The notes beneath the pieces were generated by a model that was not told the origin of the DNA, ran no database searches, and saw nothing but the letters and a program-made list of their open reading frames with translations. Of a stretch of 64,000 bases of DNA, positions 1 to 11,700 are shown one piece after another. The translations under genes and the position numbers were made by a program. Positions within the stretch are counted from its first letter, which is position 1. Each line of letters opens with the position of its first letter. The stretch spans positions 11,883,672 through 11,947,671 of the forward strand of contig NC_045144.1 in the NCBI RefSeq assembly GCF_008831285.2, in the 5' to 3' direction. The DNA is from Nymphaea colorata (lineage: Eukaryota > Streptophyta > Magnoliopsida > Nymphaeales > Nymphaeaceae).

Positions 1-1057
1 GGTGTTCAGAGAATATCAAGAAGGATATGCCATCAGTCATTAAACAGCTCTCTCTCTCTCTCTCTCCCTCTCAATGAATTTTAATTTAGCCTGGTGCGTG
101 CGACGCTGACCTGCATCGAGGAGAAGCACGAACTGTTGGACGTCTCTTGGCATTAAGGCGATGGCCACTTCCATCGTGAAAACGAGAAGCCGAATGTACC
201 TATTATAGAATATCATAAGAAGAATGAAAATTAATTACCTTAACAATGAACAAGATGAGTGCTCGCCAGCGAGAAAGACATCAGAACTTGTGTGCGGTTC
301 GTGTGAAGGAAAGAGAGAGAGGAGGGGGGAGAGTTCTAACAGCTTCTGTGAGTGGAGCTTCTGGTAGTCCTGCTTTAATCTGATAACCTGTTGTTTTTGC
401 AGAGAACGTATATCAGAAGTAGTCAGCATCTGTAACGGACTTCAGCGCTTGATGTTAGCAGGAGAAATTTTGTTATGGAGTAGGGATTACCAGGACGGGC
501 CGGGATTCGTCGTCGAGGCCCGCTACGTACGCCGCCCCTTCCGATATCTCCGCCGCGAACTCATCGGCTATCAACTGGTCTTTATTTCCATATATCGAAG
601 AAGAAGACATTAATCTAAGAAGAAGAAATAAGCAACCGAAAGACAAAAACAAAAAAAAAAAGGCAAGTCTTTTTGCTCGAGTTGAATTTTGCGGGCTCAA
701 ATGTGCCTGCGGGGGAGGGAGACATAAGAAAAATGGGAGGGTGAGGGCGAGAGATGTAGAGAAAGAAAGAATACCTATGGCAATGTTATCCCTCCAGGCA
801 AGACATGACCGCAATTGCTTGGCAGACTTCTTCACGTTCCCTCCCTTGGCATTCAGGAACCGACTTATGCAGGCATCACTACAGAACTTCTCCTATCAGA
901 TATAACCGAATATTCAGAAATAGGGAGAGAGAAAAGGAGAGAGAGAGAGAGAGAGAGAGAGAACCTGCTTAAGAGTGAGGTTTCCTTGGTTGCGCAGGTG
1001 ACGGAGGACTTGCTGGATCTTCTGTTTGGTTTCCCCCTCCTTCTCCTTCCTTCCCAT
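1..1057 (-). CDS. CRAL-TRIO (Sec14-like) lipid-binding protein, 5' part, five exons
   Basis: The family carries phosphoinositides or other hydrophobic ligands between membranes. I rebuilt five exons by splice sites and continuous homology: 965-1057, 775-892, 491-579, 341-387 and 111-199, each bounded by GT..AG on the minus strand, with phases that add up exactly (93, 118, 89, 47 and 89 nt). The start is the ATG at 1055-1057, giving MGRKEKEGETKQ. The N-terminal CRAL-TRIO helical region reads FCSDACISRFLNAKGGNVKK then LRSCLAWRDNIAI. The lipid-binding domain continues with LIADEFAAEI, YVAGLDDESRPVLVIRLKQD, LHSQKLYIRLLVFTMEV and DVQQFVLLLDA. The last donor is at 109-110 and the remaining exons lie beyond the left edge. 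No stop or frameshift is seen, so the gene looks functional. Intron 1 carries a GA run at about 940-962. Family assignment rests on remembered motifs. I am confident of the family but not of the orthologue. Confidence 0.85.
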
Positions 1058-2529
1058 GCTCCTTACCCCTTCTATTCTATTCACCACCGCGGGGCGGGAC
1101 CTCTATATTTCCGCTGCCGTTGCTTTTTGCCTCGTAACCTTCACCAGCCTGACTGCTCGCCAGAGAGAGGGAGAAGAGTCGCAATGTCACCGGCGCAAAC
1201 TTGAATAGGTAAAAAGAGAGCCAAAAATAAAGTACTGGAATTTGTAATTTCTAGAAACACGTACCAAGAAAAAGCGAGGCAGGACTGACAGAACAGCCTT
1301 GCCACAATCTTGACTGAGAAGGGAGAAAAGGAAACCGAAGTTCATAATCTCTAGTTGCGAAGTCAGGTGCGGCTCCAACTTCTTCCATACATATGAATAT
1401 ATAGAAGCCTATCACCATTACATCTCTTAGTAGTAACTCATTCCTCTGATTTTGCGGGCCCACCCGCCTTGTCATCCTCTCTCTTTCTCGCTTCCTACAT
1501 AAGATATAAAAGAAAGGATTTCTGGCAAGCCCAGACCACCATTTTCTTGTTGCTCTTCCGCTTGCACCAACTCTCTTCCTTTCTTCCAAATTTGAATCCA
1601 CTTCCCTCCCTTTCCCGTCGTCAGACTTTTGGGAAATGACGTGCCTGTCCCTTTCGTTCTCCCTCCATGACCACCAATTCAGTCCTGCAGGATGCGAGCT
1701 GTGGACCCGTTTGTTTGATTAACGAGGGAAACAAAACCCCATTTTTCCTTCCACCAGTCCCACGCCTCTCGCTTGTGTGTGAAAAGGAAAAAGTTGAATG
1801 ACGCCACCGCATTTTTTCCCTTTTCAAAAAATTAGAGCGCGGGTGAGTATGGGTCTTTAATTTTAAAATGGTTAGTATAAATAAATTAGATGAAAATAAA
1901 TATAAAAAATCCATTCCTATGCTACAAAAGAATAAACAATAATTGTTACAAAACAAGTAATTGAAACGGATTCCTTACCAATTCGATTTGAATGGACAGC
2001 CAACTAAGTCGGAACCATCAGCTTTGATTGCCCCTTTTCTACTTTTGCTGATGCAGTTGGCTGAGGCTCCGGATTCGTTTACGGGCCATCATGAACGTTA
2101 GGACCCACGCCACGGTGTCCGGCCCCCATACCGAACCTGTTTTTCCATAACAATGCCTTCAGCGCTTTTACTATTAACGTGGTAAATTTAACCCTATTTG
2201 ATGCACATAAAAAAAAATTGTAAGCTCAAACATTTCGTAGTGCAATCCCATCAATTCTACCAAAAAAAAGATAGATTTCAAATGCTATTAATACTTGTTT
2301 ATAATGGAAGTAATCTCAATTCTTCCACCAGCCCAAATAAGAACTTCAAAAATAAGGCATGGAATCGAAAGAAGTTAGGGCAAGAAAGAAAGGAAGAAAG
2401 CGAAGGCATCAACAAATTGGACAAAAAAGAACAGGAGGAGAACCCACAAATTGGACAAGAAAGAAAACTAATGCATCCAAAAAATTCTGTATAGAAGCCC
2501 TAACTACCTAGAAATCCAATTTCAACTTG
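1058..2529. other. Upstream region of the CRAL-TRIO gene; intergenic
   Basis: This stretch lies upstream of the CRAL-TRIO start codon and should hold its 5' UTR and promoter. A minus-strand TATA-like stretch (CTATATATTC) sits near 1393-1402, about 340 bases before the ATG; this is only suggestive. Pyrimidine-rich tracts typical of plant leaders occur between 1020 and 1060. No other coding region is convincing. A 17-bp sequence, TTGGACAAAAAAGAACA, occurs at 2417-2433 and again at 2534-2550. Confidence 0.4.
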
Positions 2530-2532
2530 CTA

Positions 2533-2889
2533 CTTGGACAAAAAAGAACAATCGTAACCTTTGAATCCCAAGTCAGAAGCGCCGGCAACGAATCCACCCA
2601 CTGCACCGTTGATGAAATCTTTCTTCATCCTGTCCTTCTCGACCATCTGGTCCACTCCAATGTAGATGCTGCTGATCGCCACAAATGTCAGGCTATAGTT
2701 CCCCATGAGCTTCGCCGTTCGGACCAGGCCCAGAAGGCCAACGATCCGCTCAACTCTGGGGACGTCATACCAGGTTCCGACGATGGTGCCCGAGACTGTC
2801 CTTGCGAAGAGGCCAGACGTCGCACCCTTGGCCGTCTTCATCATTGGCGAGGCGTCATCGGCCAACTCCTTTCGAATGGTTGTCGAGCG
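2533..2889 (-). pseudogene. Truncated OEP16-3 / complex I B14.7-like (Tim17/22/23 family) gene fragment
   Basis: The minus strand encodes a continuous stretch resembling plant OEP16-3, a small membrane protein of the Tim17/Tim22/Tim23/PRAT family reported in mitochondria (NDUFA11/B14.7-like). Visible family signatures are MMKTAKGATSG, GTWYDVPRVER, LVRTAKLMG, then YIGVDQMVEKDRMKKDF and NGAVGGFVAGASDLGF. Similarity begins near 2889 without an initiating ATG in the expected place; the first in-frame ATGs are at 2839-2844. It stops abruptly after GASDLGF, about 50 residues short of the usual C-terminus, and a stop follows at 2530-2532. The surviving part has no frameshift or intron, which suggests a retrocopy or captured exon. 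Family identity is fairly sure. Being non-functional is inferred from the truncation at both ends. Confidence 0.7.
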
Positions 2890-2940
2890 GGTGAAATTTC
2901 ACCCGCTTTCTTTTACGTTAAACGGGTGAAATTTCACCCC
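2887..2940. repeat. Paired GGGTGAAATTTCACCC palindromes
   Basis: The sequence GCGGGTGAAATTTCACCCGC at 2887-2906 is a perfect 20-bp palindrome. A second copy, CGGGTGAAATTTCACCCCG, follows at 2922-2940, 15 bases later. The pair sits at the upstream limit of the OEP16-3-like homology, so it may mark a rearrangement or transposon junction. It could also bind a dimeric protein, but nothing here shows that. Confidence 0.8.
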
Positions 2941-5838
2941 GTTTGTTTCGTCCTAAGTCGGGCGGGTGTTACTCGTCCGTACATATTCCACACTTTCCCT
3001 CTCATCAAATCTAGATTTAAAGAAAACCTGATTTTATAAAAGAGGGTGAAAAACTTGATCCCCTTATCAAAATCTAGGTTTTTAATGTGTCGCCTAAATA
3101 CAAAAGCAAAGTTTCTAAAACTCATTAAAAAACACTTGGTTTTCATAAAACCTACTTTTTACAAAAAAAAAAAAAGGGTTATAGTAGAGTATCATCTAAA
3201 CGCCCCCTAAAACTTGGTTTTTTGTTCGGATGATATTTTTTTACTTTCGAAACATGGTTTTTGTTTAGATGACAAAAACCAGTTTTTTGATAAAATCTCT
3301 AGAAATCAAATTCAACTGAGTGCTGTACCGTTAAATGATAGTTAAACAAATGTACACACTCAAACTTCATTAAAAACCTTTACGCATAATACAATTACAA
3401 GGTAACGTTTGGACGAAATGACTACTTTGAACTATTTCACAACACGAATGAAACGAAAAATGAACTTTGCAAAGAAAAAAAAAAAGTAAATCGAAAACTA
3501 GTACCACAAATCCACATCTTTAGAGGTAAAAAAACATCTCTAATGCATGAAAATAGACAATACGGTTGCCAATTAGACAGATGCAGCGCCGACCAACGCA
3601 TCCACTAGGTAAAACAATCAACTTTACCATTTGCAACATGAGCATCTGTGTTCTTGAGCAAGAGACACATAATTTCAGAACATTTCACTAAATTGCACTT
3701 TGTTCAGCAAACAACTAATATCATATGGTACGGTTTGACAAACTTGGTGAGAGATGCCTAAAAGTATTAACAAAAAATTTGAAATGCCTTAGCGATAGAC
3801 AGAAATCACAAAGGGTGAGAGCATAAAATATGAGGAACTCAATCTAACAAAAAACAAATTCTTATCCAAACAAGAAAGAAGGAAACCGACGTGGAAAATA
3901 CAAGTAGATCAGATTTTATGCGCGAAGGGCAAGGGCAGCCGTCGTGACTATTATGTGTAACGACAATGAGTGTCATTGGGGGATAGGTATCTCTCTGCAA
4001 GGTTGTTTTGGTTATTGTGGGCATCAACTTGGGTAGGGTTGAAGCGTCAGATATAGATGTGGAAGTTATGCGAAATGTAGAGAGGAGACAATCTGGCGCT
4101 TAGTTGCTTAATGGTCTGTAGTGTTGTGGCTCCTTGGCCTTTAAAGGGCCCAAAACTCGTGCGTGCGTGCAACACACACTGAATGTAACTTTTGAAATTT
4201 TTTTGTCAAATGTTTTACTAACATTTTTAGAAATATTAATATGTAAATTTCCAGTTTTTCAAAAGTCAATATCCATTCAGATTTTGAGATAAATCAAGCT
4301 CAAATTCACTGTTCAGGTCGCTCCTTAATCTTTCCCACCTCAGATATGACATTGAAGAAATGTACTTTTAATTCTTTTTGGGACTCAAATTGGCTGGATT
4401 GGTTTGGACATGGCTGACCTACAGGGAAATATATTCTCGGGCGGTTCGCAGGCTATATACACACACACTATAGAATTATATCTTTTTGACATCGACATAA
4501 AGGACAGCCTTTTTTTTTTTTTTAAAACAAAAAAAATTCCGTTTTTGGCATCAGAATCTGAACTCATTATACAACGGCACACCTATTTTTTATTTGAATA
4601 TTCTTTACTCATTTGGGTATAAAGAGTTTGGGCTTGGTTTGGATCGAACATTTACCCGATCCAACCTAACTGAATCTGTTCGGACTCGGATGAATTTCTG
4701 AAACGGAAACCCGACGGGCATAAAGTTGAATTTTTAACGGATATTGTCATATCTCTGAACAGTCTGGAATTTGGTCACCATGAAGCTAAATCTAGTTACA
4801 ACAACTCAGATCCAATTTTGTTAAAAAGAAATTCCCACAAGAGGCGACAAGTTTCGGCTTCGGTTCTCAGAAATCACTGACCCATACTCCCTGGTTTAAT
4901 TGGATGCCATCTACTTATTTCAAAGACAGCCATTTCTTTTACCTTATGTAATTTCAAACTCGTCTACAGTTTAGAGTTTCACGTTATAAGACAGTTAACT
5001 TTATAAAAAGGCAAAGAACATGCAGCGGGTTACGAAGAAAGTAGAACAAAGATCAAATGGAAATAGAAAATTGGAAATTGGAAAGTAAAGTGAGAAAACG
5101 AAAGAGAGGGAGAGGGAGAGGCGTGCTTTTTGTTTTGCATCGAAAGCAGGTGGCCGCCAAAGAGCAGGGCCGTTGTGCGTCTTCACCATCAAGCCTGTCG
5201 CGTGTGGCGGGAAAAGAGATGTCATGTAAGATAAGAGGGGAAGAAGATTTAACCCAGTGATATAAGTTGGTGTGCATTTTTGTAAGCTTTAAAAATGGGA
5301 TTTCCATCTACAAGCACAAGCAAACCCGAGTATTGATTTGCGCGGGGGGAGACAACACAACCCTATCACTAATTCTGTCCGTAGTGGTCAGCGTCGGCCG
5401 ATTTGCATTAGCAAACTGAAGGGGCCGAAACCCACGACCCCCATAAATAAAAGTATCGGCCGATGTATGGCATCTATCCACCAAATAACATTGAACAATA
5501 CGGGTCCTTAATTACTGGCTAATGTATTAATAAAAATAATAAGTTTTTACGGTCAATATTACTTGCATTTTGGGAATTCGTTCACGAGCATATTGAAGGC
5601 ACATGGTTTGTTCGATTTTTGAGGGTACATTTTCAGAAAAATAAATTGTGAGAGGAAAGGGGTTTCATGTCAAAAAATTTGTCACTACCCCAATATATTT
5701 TGATCCTATTATATATGTTTACAAAATGGTATAGTGACATGACGGAATTTTTTTTTTCGAGAAAATGCATAAAAAACCGCACCTTGTTCGAAGGAAGTCT
5801 TCATGATAATGATGTGGGGTCTCCTCTTTGACTAGTAG
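2941..5838. other. Intergenic, no gene recognised
   Basis: No coding region, RNA gene or clear transposon structure is visible. It holds homopolymer A and T runs (near 3163-3175, 3475-3484, 4509-4523), and inverted short motifs TCATCTAAAC at about 3193 and GTTTAGATGA at about 3262 that hint at a decayed MITE. The reading frames here are short and show no family motifs. Confidence 0.5.
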
Positions 5839-5925
5839 GGTGAGCATCGCCCGTACCCATTTTGGCGGCCCCGGGTCAAGGCCCCGTTAAGTTGGGTTTA
5901 GCCGACCCGTTAAAAATATATTATT

Positions 5926-5956
<31 letters not shown>

Positions 5957-6125
5957 TTTGAGCCCTGCCCAATTTCTTCATGGGCATGGGCATGGGCATG
6001 GGCCGGCTGTGATCGACCCCGGCTACGCTCAACAGGGTCAGGGCCCCAAAAGTCCGACAAACTGGACCCGATACCAACCCAACCCACCAACTGCAGTAAA
6101 CCACCAGGGCCGTGCCGTGACATGA
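5839..6125. mobile_element. GC-rich hAT-like repeat fragment with (TA)n core
   Basis: It opens with TAGGGTGAGCATCG, resembling the TAGG.(C/G)TGGGCATCGGGCC termini of the hAT-like elements at 7752 and 37125. It continues with GGGCC-, GACCCG- and CATGGGCATGGGC-type repeats around a (TA)n run at about 5926-5957. I find no matching right end or target duplication, so it is either an old fragment or a related low-complexity repeat. Confidence 0.35.
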
Positions 6126-6664
6126 AAGGTCTAGTGTCTGGTCTTCTTAAAAAGTCCAGCTGGACCCGTACTTATGGTAAGGACGATAATAGTTTCACAA
6201 TTCAACAAGCAACTCCCACATGCGCAAAGTACCTTTCACATATTGCTTTGACATTTAGTTTGTGGATCGTGTTATTTTCTCATTTTAACAAGTTATACAT
6301 TTTTTCAACGTTTAATAAAACAAAAATGCTTAAATTTACAATCCTTGTATTGGCCAAAAATCGATTGGGTTTGCATCCGATTAGACACTAATTTTGCCTC
6401 GTAAACGTCAAAACGGATTCACGATCTAGATAATACCATGACAATTAACTCTACGTCCACAGCTTAGCAAAGATCTAGATCAGAGCAAAATATTCCAAAA
6501 CATATTTGAAACTAATCGTCTCAGTATTTGGTTTGCTTATTATCCTTATTACCATTTTATCATCAATTAGTATTTGGGCATAACGTATGTATTTTAGGAG
6601 GGATTCAACCTAAGTCACCTGTACTCTTTTATTTTACTTACGCACCCGAGTCGCATTGAGTCGG
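6126..6664. other. Intergenic, nothing recognised
   Basis: I see no supported gene, RNA or repeat structure here. The longest reading frame (about 90 codons from 6122) has no recognisable motif and AT-rich, non-coding-like composition. Confidence 0.5.
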
Positions 6665-7150
6665 GTGCGCACCAAACATGGGTGCGGCTCCGATTGACAC
6701 CTAAGCCCACTTAAAATATCATATTACTAAATTACTTGTATAATATATGTTGTTCTGATATTTTCCTATGCAATACAATTATTCAAGTATATTATATACA
6801 TTAATAATTAAATTGTAATAATAATATATACATGCTTATTTTGTTATATATATAATAAATTAAAATAATAATAATAATAATAAAATACCATCGTCGCACC
6901 GCCGCACCCAATTTTTTTTGGATGTGCCGCTCCGACTCACACCTGAGCTCACTTAAAATGTCATATTACTAAATTACTTATATAATATATGTTGTTCTCA
7001 TACTTTTATATGCAATACAATTATTCAAGTATGTTATATACATTAATAACTAAATTTTAATAATAATATATACATGCTTATTTTGTTATATATCTAATAA
7101 ATTAATAATAATAATAATAATAAAATACCACCATTGCATCACCGCACCTA
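6665..7150. repeat. Tandem duplication, unit about 241 bp
   Basis: Two adjacent direct copies are offset by 241 bases: for example CACTTAAAAT occurs at 6709 and 6950. Both copies share a CATATTACTAAATTACTT motif, a CAATACAATTATTCAAGTAT motif, a (AAT)n run and a GCACC-rich tail. The copies differ by scattered substitutions, so the duplication is not recent. The upstream part also has an inverted GCACCCGAG / GTCGGGTGC pair at about 6642-6670. Confidence 0.85.
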
Positions 7151-7620
7151 AATTTTTTAAACTTAGTAAACATAGGATTCAACTAATCAAGGTACACCTT
7201 TTAATGGGTCATTTTGAGAGAGTCAGCTCACGCTCTACAAGTATGTATGGATCGTACCACTTACATGATCAATGTAAGCTTTACCAAGTAAGTCCATCAT
7301 TTTATCTAACTATGTTCTTTCATATTATATATGGTATGCATATTTTCCGAAGTGGTCTTTCAAAAACATTTTACGTATAAATACATTAGTTTTTACTGGA
7401 AATTTATCTATCGACTACATTTTGTGAGGTCCGATCGGTTGGACTAGCTCTATTCTGACATATATAGCTGGATCTCCTAAACTCCCTACTAATACTTGGC
7501 TTTGTTCCTCATTAATATTAGTGCAGAGAAATATTTTAGTTCTTGCAAGTATTGTCACATTCAATATGTTTTTCATATATAGTTTATGTTATATCATGGC
7601 TACAACATAGAAGATCACCA

Positions 7621-7667
<47 letters not shown>

Positions 7668-7743
7668 TTTTGAAGCCTGAATGTTAGCACAATGTGGTAC
7701 AAACTTGTCTTGCTTCTACAAATGTTTAGGCAGATGCTGGGGA
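7151..7743. other. Intergenic with (TC)n(TA)n(T)n microsatellite
   Basis: No gene is visible. A compound microsatellite made of TC repeats, TA repeats and a T run lies at about 7618-7671, just left of the hAT-like element. Confidence 0.6.
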
Positions 7744-7751
7744 GGGATGAG

Positions 7752-8772
7752 TAGGCCTGGGCATCGGGCCGGGCCGGGCCGGGCCGGCCCGACCCGGTAA
7801 ACCCAAGCCCGGGTCGGCCGATCGGGCCCAAAACTCGGGCCCGAGCCCGCCCGACATTCGGGTATCGGGCCCGGCCCGGCCTGGCTCAGTGGACGCCGAA
7901 ATCGACTTCGTCTTCTTCATACTCTTTACACCCAAAACAGGCAGTAGCAGCAAAGGCGGCTGGAAAACTTGTGATTCCGGCTGACTCCGACCACCCCAGC
8001 GGCCAAGCTTTAGTCCACTGGTAGTGTAGCCATCCGGCGATGCCTAATCAGAGATTTTGTGGCGATTGATGGCCGGTGGAGACAACGCCGGGCGAAGAAG
8101 CAACTACGGTAGAGGTCCGTGGCTGAAAAGAGGGGCGCCCAGAAATCTTGCGATTCCGGCTGGTAGGGTGCACCTCCGAGGATGGACTTGGGCTCGTTAG
8201 GATCGCCACTCACCGGAGGTGTCGTCTGAGCTCTTTGGCAGCAAATGGCCACCGGAGATGGCGACGGTAGAACGAAGAACAGGCCGGAAATGGTCCAGGG
8301 CTTCTTCAAACGCTTCGATCGTGGTCGTTTCCGGCTTGAATCGCCTTGGGTTTGCTCCAGGGGAGTCGTGGGAGGCAGGCGATGTTGTCCGAACCAATGA
8401 GTACCGGATTCTGCTGGAGCAGTCGCCGGAAATGGTTGGAACGTGGCCAGAAATGGTTGGAACGCCCCGCCTGTTCTTCGCTGGAAAAACCGTGGAGAGG
8501 GAGAGCGGAGAGGGAGCGGGAAGGGAGAGGGGGAGCGGAGAGGGAGAGGGAGAGGGGGAAGGGAGACGGGAAGGGAGAGGGGGAGTGGAGAGGGAGAGGG
8601 AGAGGGCGAGCGGAGAGGGAGGGGAGCGGGGGACGGAGGCCCGAGGGCGGGAGTCGGGCCCGGCCGGGCCACCCTATCGGGCCCGGGTCTGGCACGGGCC
8701 AGGTTTTTCCTGGCCCGGACCCAGGTCCGACCGGGCCTGCCTTGCGGCGGCCCGGCCGGACGCCCAGGCCTA
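7752..8772. mobile_element. Non-autonomous hAT-like element, 1,021 bp, with 8-bp target duplication
   Basis: The left end reads TAGGCCTGGGCATCGGGCC and the right end is its imperfect inverse (reverse complement TAGGCCTGGGCGTCCGGCC). The identical 8-mer GGGATGAG flanks both sides, at 7744-7751 and 8773-8780. An 8-bp target duplication is diagnostic of the hAT superfamily. Subterminal regions are built of GGGCC/CCCGG repeats. The interior (about 7900-8470) is moderately GC-rich and could include captured host sequence, and 8485-8640 is a purine-rich array. No transposase motif is visible, so it would need a transposase in trans. The intact target duplication implies fairly recent insertion. Confidence 0.82.
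8485..8640 (+). repeat. Purine-rich minisatellite (GGGAGAGGGAGC-type) inside the hAT-like element
   Basis: The plus strand is an almost pure G/A array of degenerate GAGAGGGAGCGG, GGAAGGGAGAGG and GAGAGGGAGAGG blocks with a few C. It keeps several overlapping frames open on both strands, giving misleading long open frames rich in Arg/Gly or Pro/Ser. Such strand asymmetry can form triplex or G-quadruplex structures; that is inference. Confidence 0.8.
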
Positions 8773-8780
8773 GGGATGAG

Positions 8781-11700
8781 GGAACTGTATCATCCGGCAT
8801 GCTAGCTAGAGGGTATTGGTCTAGCCATCGTCCGAACTGGCTACTTTCCAAAATTATTAATTGCCATTAAAGAAAAGTAAAATCTCCAAGAGTTGACCTT
8901 GCTAGGCCCCCAACTCAGCATTCAAACTTCTTCAAGATTCGCGCGTTTTTTGTGCCAATCTTGAAATGGCCTGCATAGACATCCTCTCTCTACCTTGTAG
9001 GGGTAAGTGATGACAGAGCCAACCATACAAAAATAGTGCAGGGTACCCTCCCTGACCACAGTGATGTACCATTATGTGGATTCATGGTCATGCCAAATAG
9101 TGGGTAGGACACACACCCTTTTGAACTGTGGTCCTGTGACTGTTTCTTTCAGTATACATATTACGGATTGGGCCACCAAGCGCATGCAAACAAGAACTGT
9201 CATTCACTTCACGCCCTCTCATGACTACTTTTTTCTTTTTTTTCGTTTTTTTTTTGTGTGTTTTTCGCCTCTTAATGGTCGCTTTTCTATATCTTCCAAC
9301 AAATCAAACATGTTACTCTCAGTGAGGCATTTTCAAACCAAACAATCTCCAAGCCCGGGGACTCCACAATGCAGTAGAATACATGTATATCCCTCTCGCC
9401 CAGGTGCCACAATATAGATCAGTTGGGGGTGGGGGAGGAGAGAGAGAGTTGGATACGAACCTTTTTTTAAGGTTCCAGCTGGACTACAACCAAAATTCAA
9501 ATTCTAAATGTTTGTGAAGCCAATCTCCTTTTCAACCAACCTCAAAATTTAAACTAGACTATTTCTTTTTCAAAGATTAGCATCAAAGGTCAAATCGTCC
9601 ATCCAAGTAAAGTTATTTATATTGATTAGTAAGATGACAAGGTGGAGGGTGCCAGGCTGAAGAAAATCAAGTTTCAAATGTTGCTCAAGTTCTCTCATGT
9701 AGTCAGTCTCATTATAAAGACATAAACAAACACTTAAAGTCTTGATTGGACTTTCTTCAAACCATAAGCTTCCACTTTTATTTGTTTAGATTGCCATACT
9801 ACCGTGTCTAAAAGGTAACTCAAGAAGTAACTTTTCTACTTAAATTTTTACTACGCTTTTGTAGAAATGTTTTGGGCTTTGTCAGTCAAACATTAAGCCC
9901 ATTTCAAATAGACCACTTTATATACAATCACATTTTACCCTCACTGTGGTCTTTATTTAGTCGTTTGTGTGCAGTTTCATTGTGTCCAATCGCAATTGTT
10001 CTTAGATTCGAGGTGATTTGAGATCATGAGATTTAAGTTCATCGGATTTTATATCATGAGTTATAAGCAAAAATATGCCAATGGTGGTACAAGAAGCTGA
10101 ATCCTCTCTCTTTTTCATGCCTCAAGGGTCTACCGTTGACTTAGGTAAGAAGTGGTACACCTATTAACTAGAATATCACACATCCATTATTTATAGTCTA
10201 GAGAAGTGCAACACCAACAAAAATTGAACTAGCGACCATCCTTTTACTGACCTACCAACCCGATCAACTATACCATGCCCCTTAGGGCAAGTTCTAAGCA
10301 AAGGATATGAAATTTCTTGTTTGAAAGCATAAGGAACTAGAATTAGAAACTATAGATCCACAATATGCTAAAATAGCATGAATTCCTTTGTGTAGGATCC
10401 ACTATTAGCAACATCTTTATAGAATGTGGTGGATCCTTCATCCTTGAGATAACTATTTTTGAAAATGCAAATAACCATATTCAACACCATCCACAAACTA
10501 AAATTTGAGCTTAACATGTCGACCTCAGAGAATCTGTACCAATTTCCTTATTTCTTATCAGAGAAATATGACATCGATAGAATTTTATGGAATGAACACA
10601 CTTATTGATAGTTGATGTAATGATATGCATGACACACAAAGAAAATCATGGCACAAACGTTTTGGACGGTAAATGTATTGAAGCACATGCAACATGATCC
10701 ACCAGCTTCACTCCCACTGCCTTAAAATTTTTTACTTTTGCTAGTAGCCTGAGGATGGAGAGTTGTTTCTCTTGTATTGCACTTTATCCACTTTCCCACT
10801 TATGCACATTGCATTTTTGGTAATGTGACTTTTTCATGAAATATATAAATAGATACTTGGGTTCTAAAACCATTGAGGGTTATGCATCCTAAACACATTT
10901 TTCTTAATCTTCACACAATGATGATCAACAAGGGTTGAACCCACTGAGAACAAGATAAAATATATAGATTTCATAGTCTTAAAATTCAACTTGATTAATC
11001 CTGAATGAGTTGTTTAGAATAAAATAATTCATTTATAAGCATTGTCCACAGTTCTCCTACAAGAAAAATTGTTCTAACAAAGGAAAGCACTAAGTAAATC
11101 AAGTTTGAGGACTTTGTGTTAATGCCATGATCTAAGGCATATTGGAGCACCAAATTTAAGTAATGAATATAACACAAAAATGAAATAATGTTAGAAAATG
11201 ATGCAAACTAATCACAAAAAATTTCATCAAAGCACATCGCAGCTAATTAAACATGAACTAACTGTCAAAATACTCATTGCACATCCCTACCTAATTTAAA
11301 AGACATGCAATATTTAAACTAATGTAACCATGAAATGGTGCGACTATATAATGACTTAAATAAAAATTAAGATTGAAAGACCAGAGTGTACCTTTGAGGC
11401 CTAATGAAAGAAAATAAGATAACCTAATAAGAAGATTGAAACACCCTTACATTATGTAGTCTTTAATTTCAGGATAGGTGCTAGGTGTCCAAATTTGATA
11501 AAATAGATGTTATTGGAAAGCTAGTACATTGGAAAAAATAGCCATTTCATAGAATTCAAAACTCTATATTTTGAAAGATATGATCATTTTAGTATAGAAA
11601 AAATGACATTTTCTACAAACTTTGTTTTGTGCAAATTCTCAATTTGACTAAACTATGGGCAAAAATAGCCATAAAAACTATATCAAATGGGATCCAATTT

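Noticed and set aside
5862-6125. 87-codon frame over the (TA)n and CATGGGC repeats
   Set aside because: It translates microsatellite and simple repeats (Tyr-Ile runs) and has no coding signal.
8010-8870. Several overlapping long open frames on both strands (up to 220 codons)
   Set aside because: They result from a purine-rich, stop-poor array and GGGCC repeats inside the hAT-like element. The translations are low-complexity Arg/Gly or Pro/Ser text and no frame is preferred.
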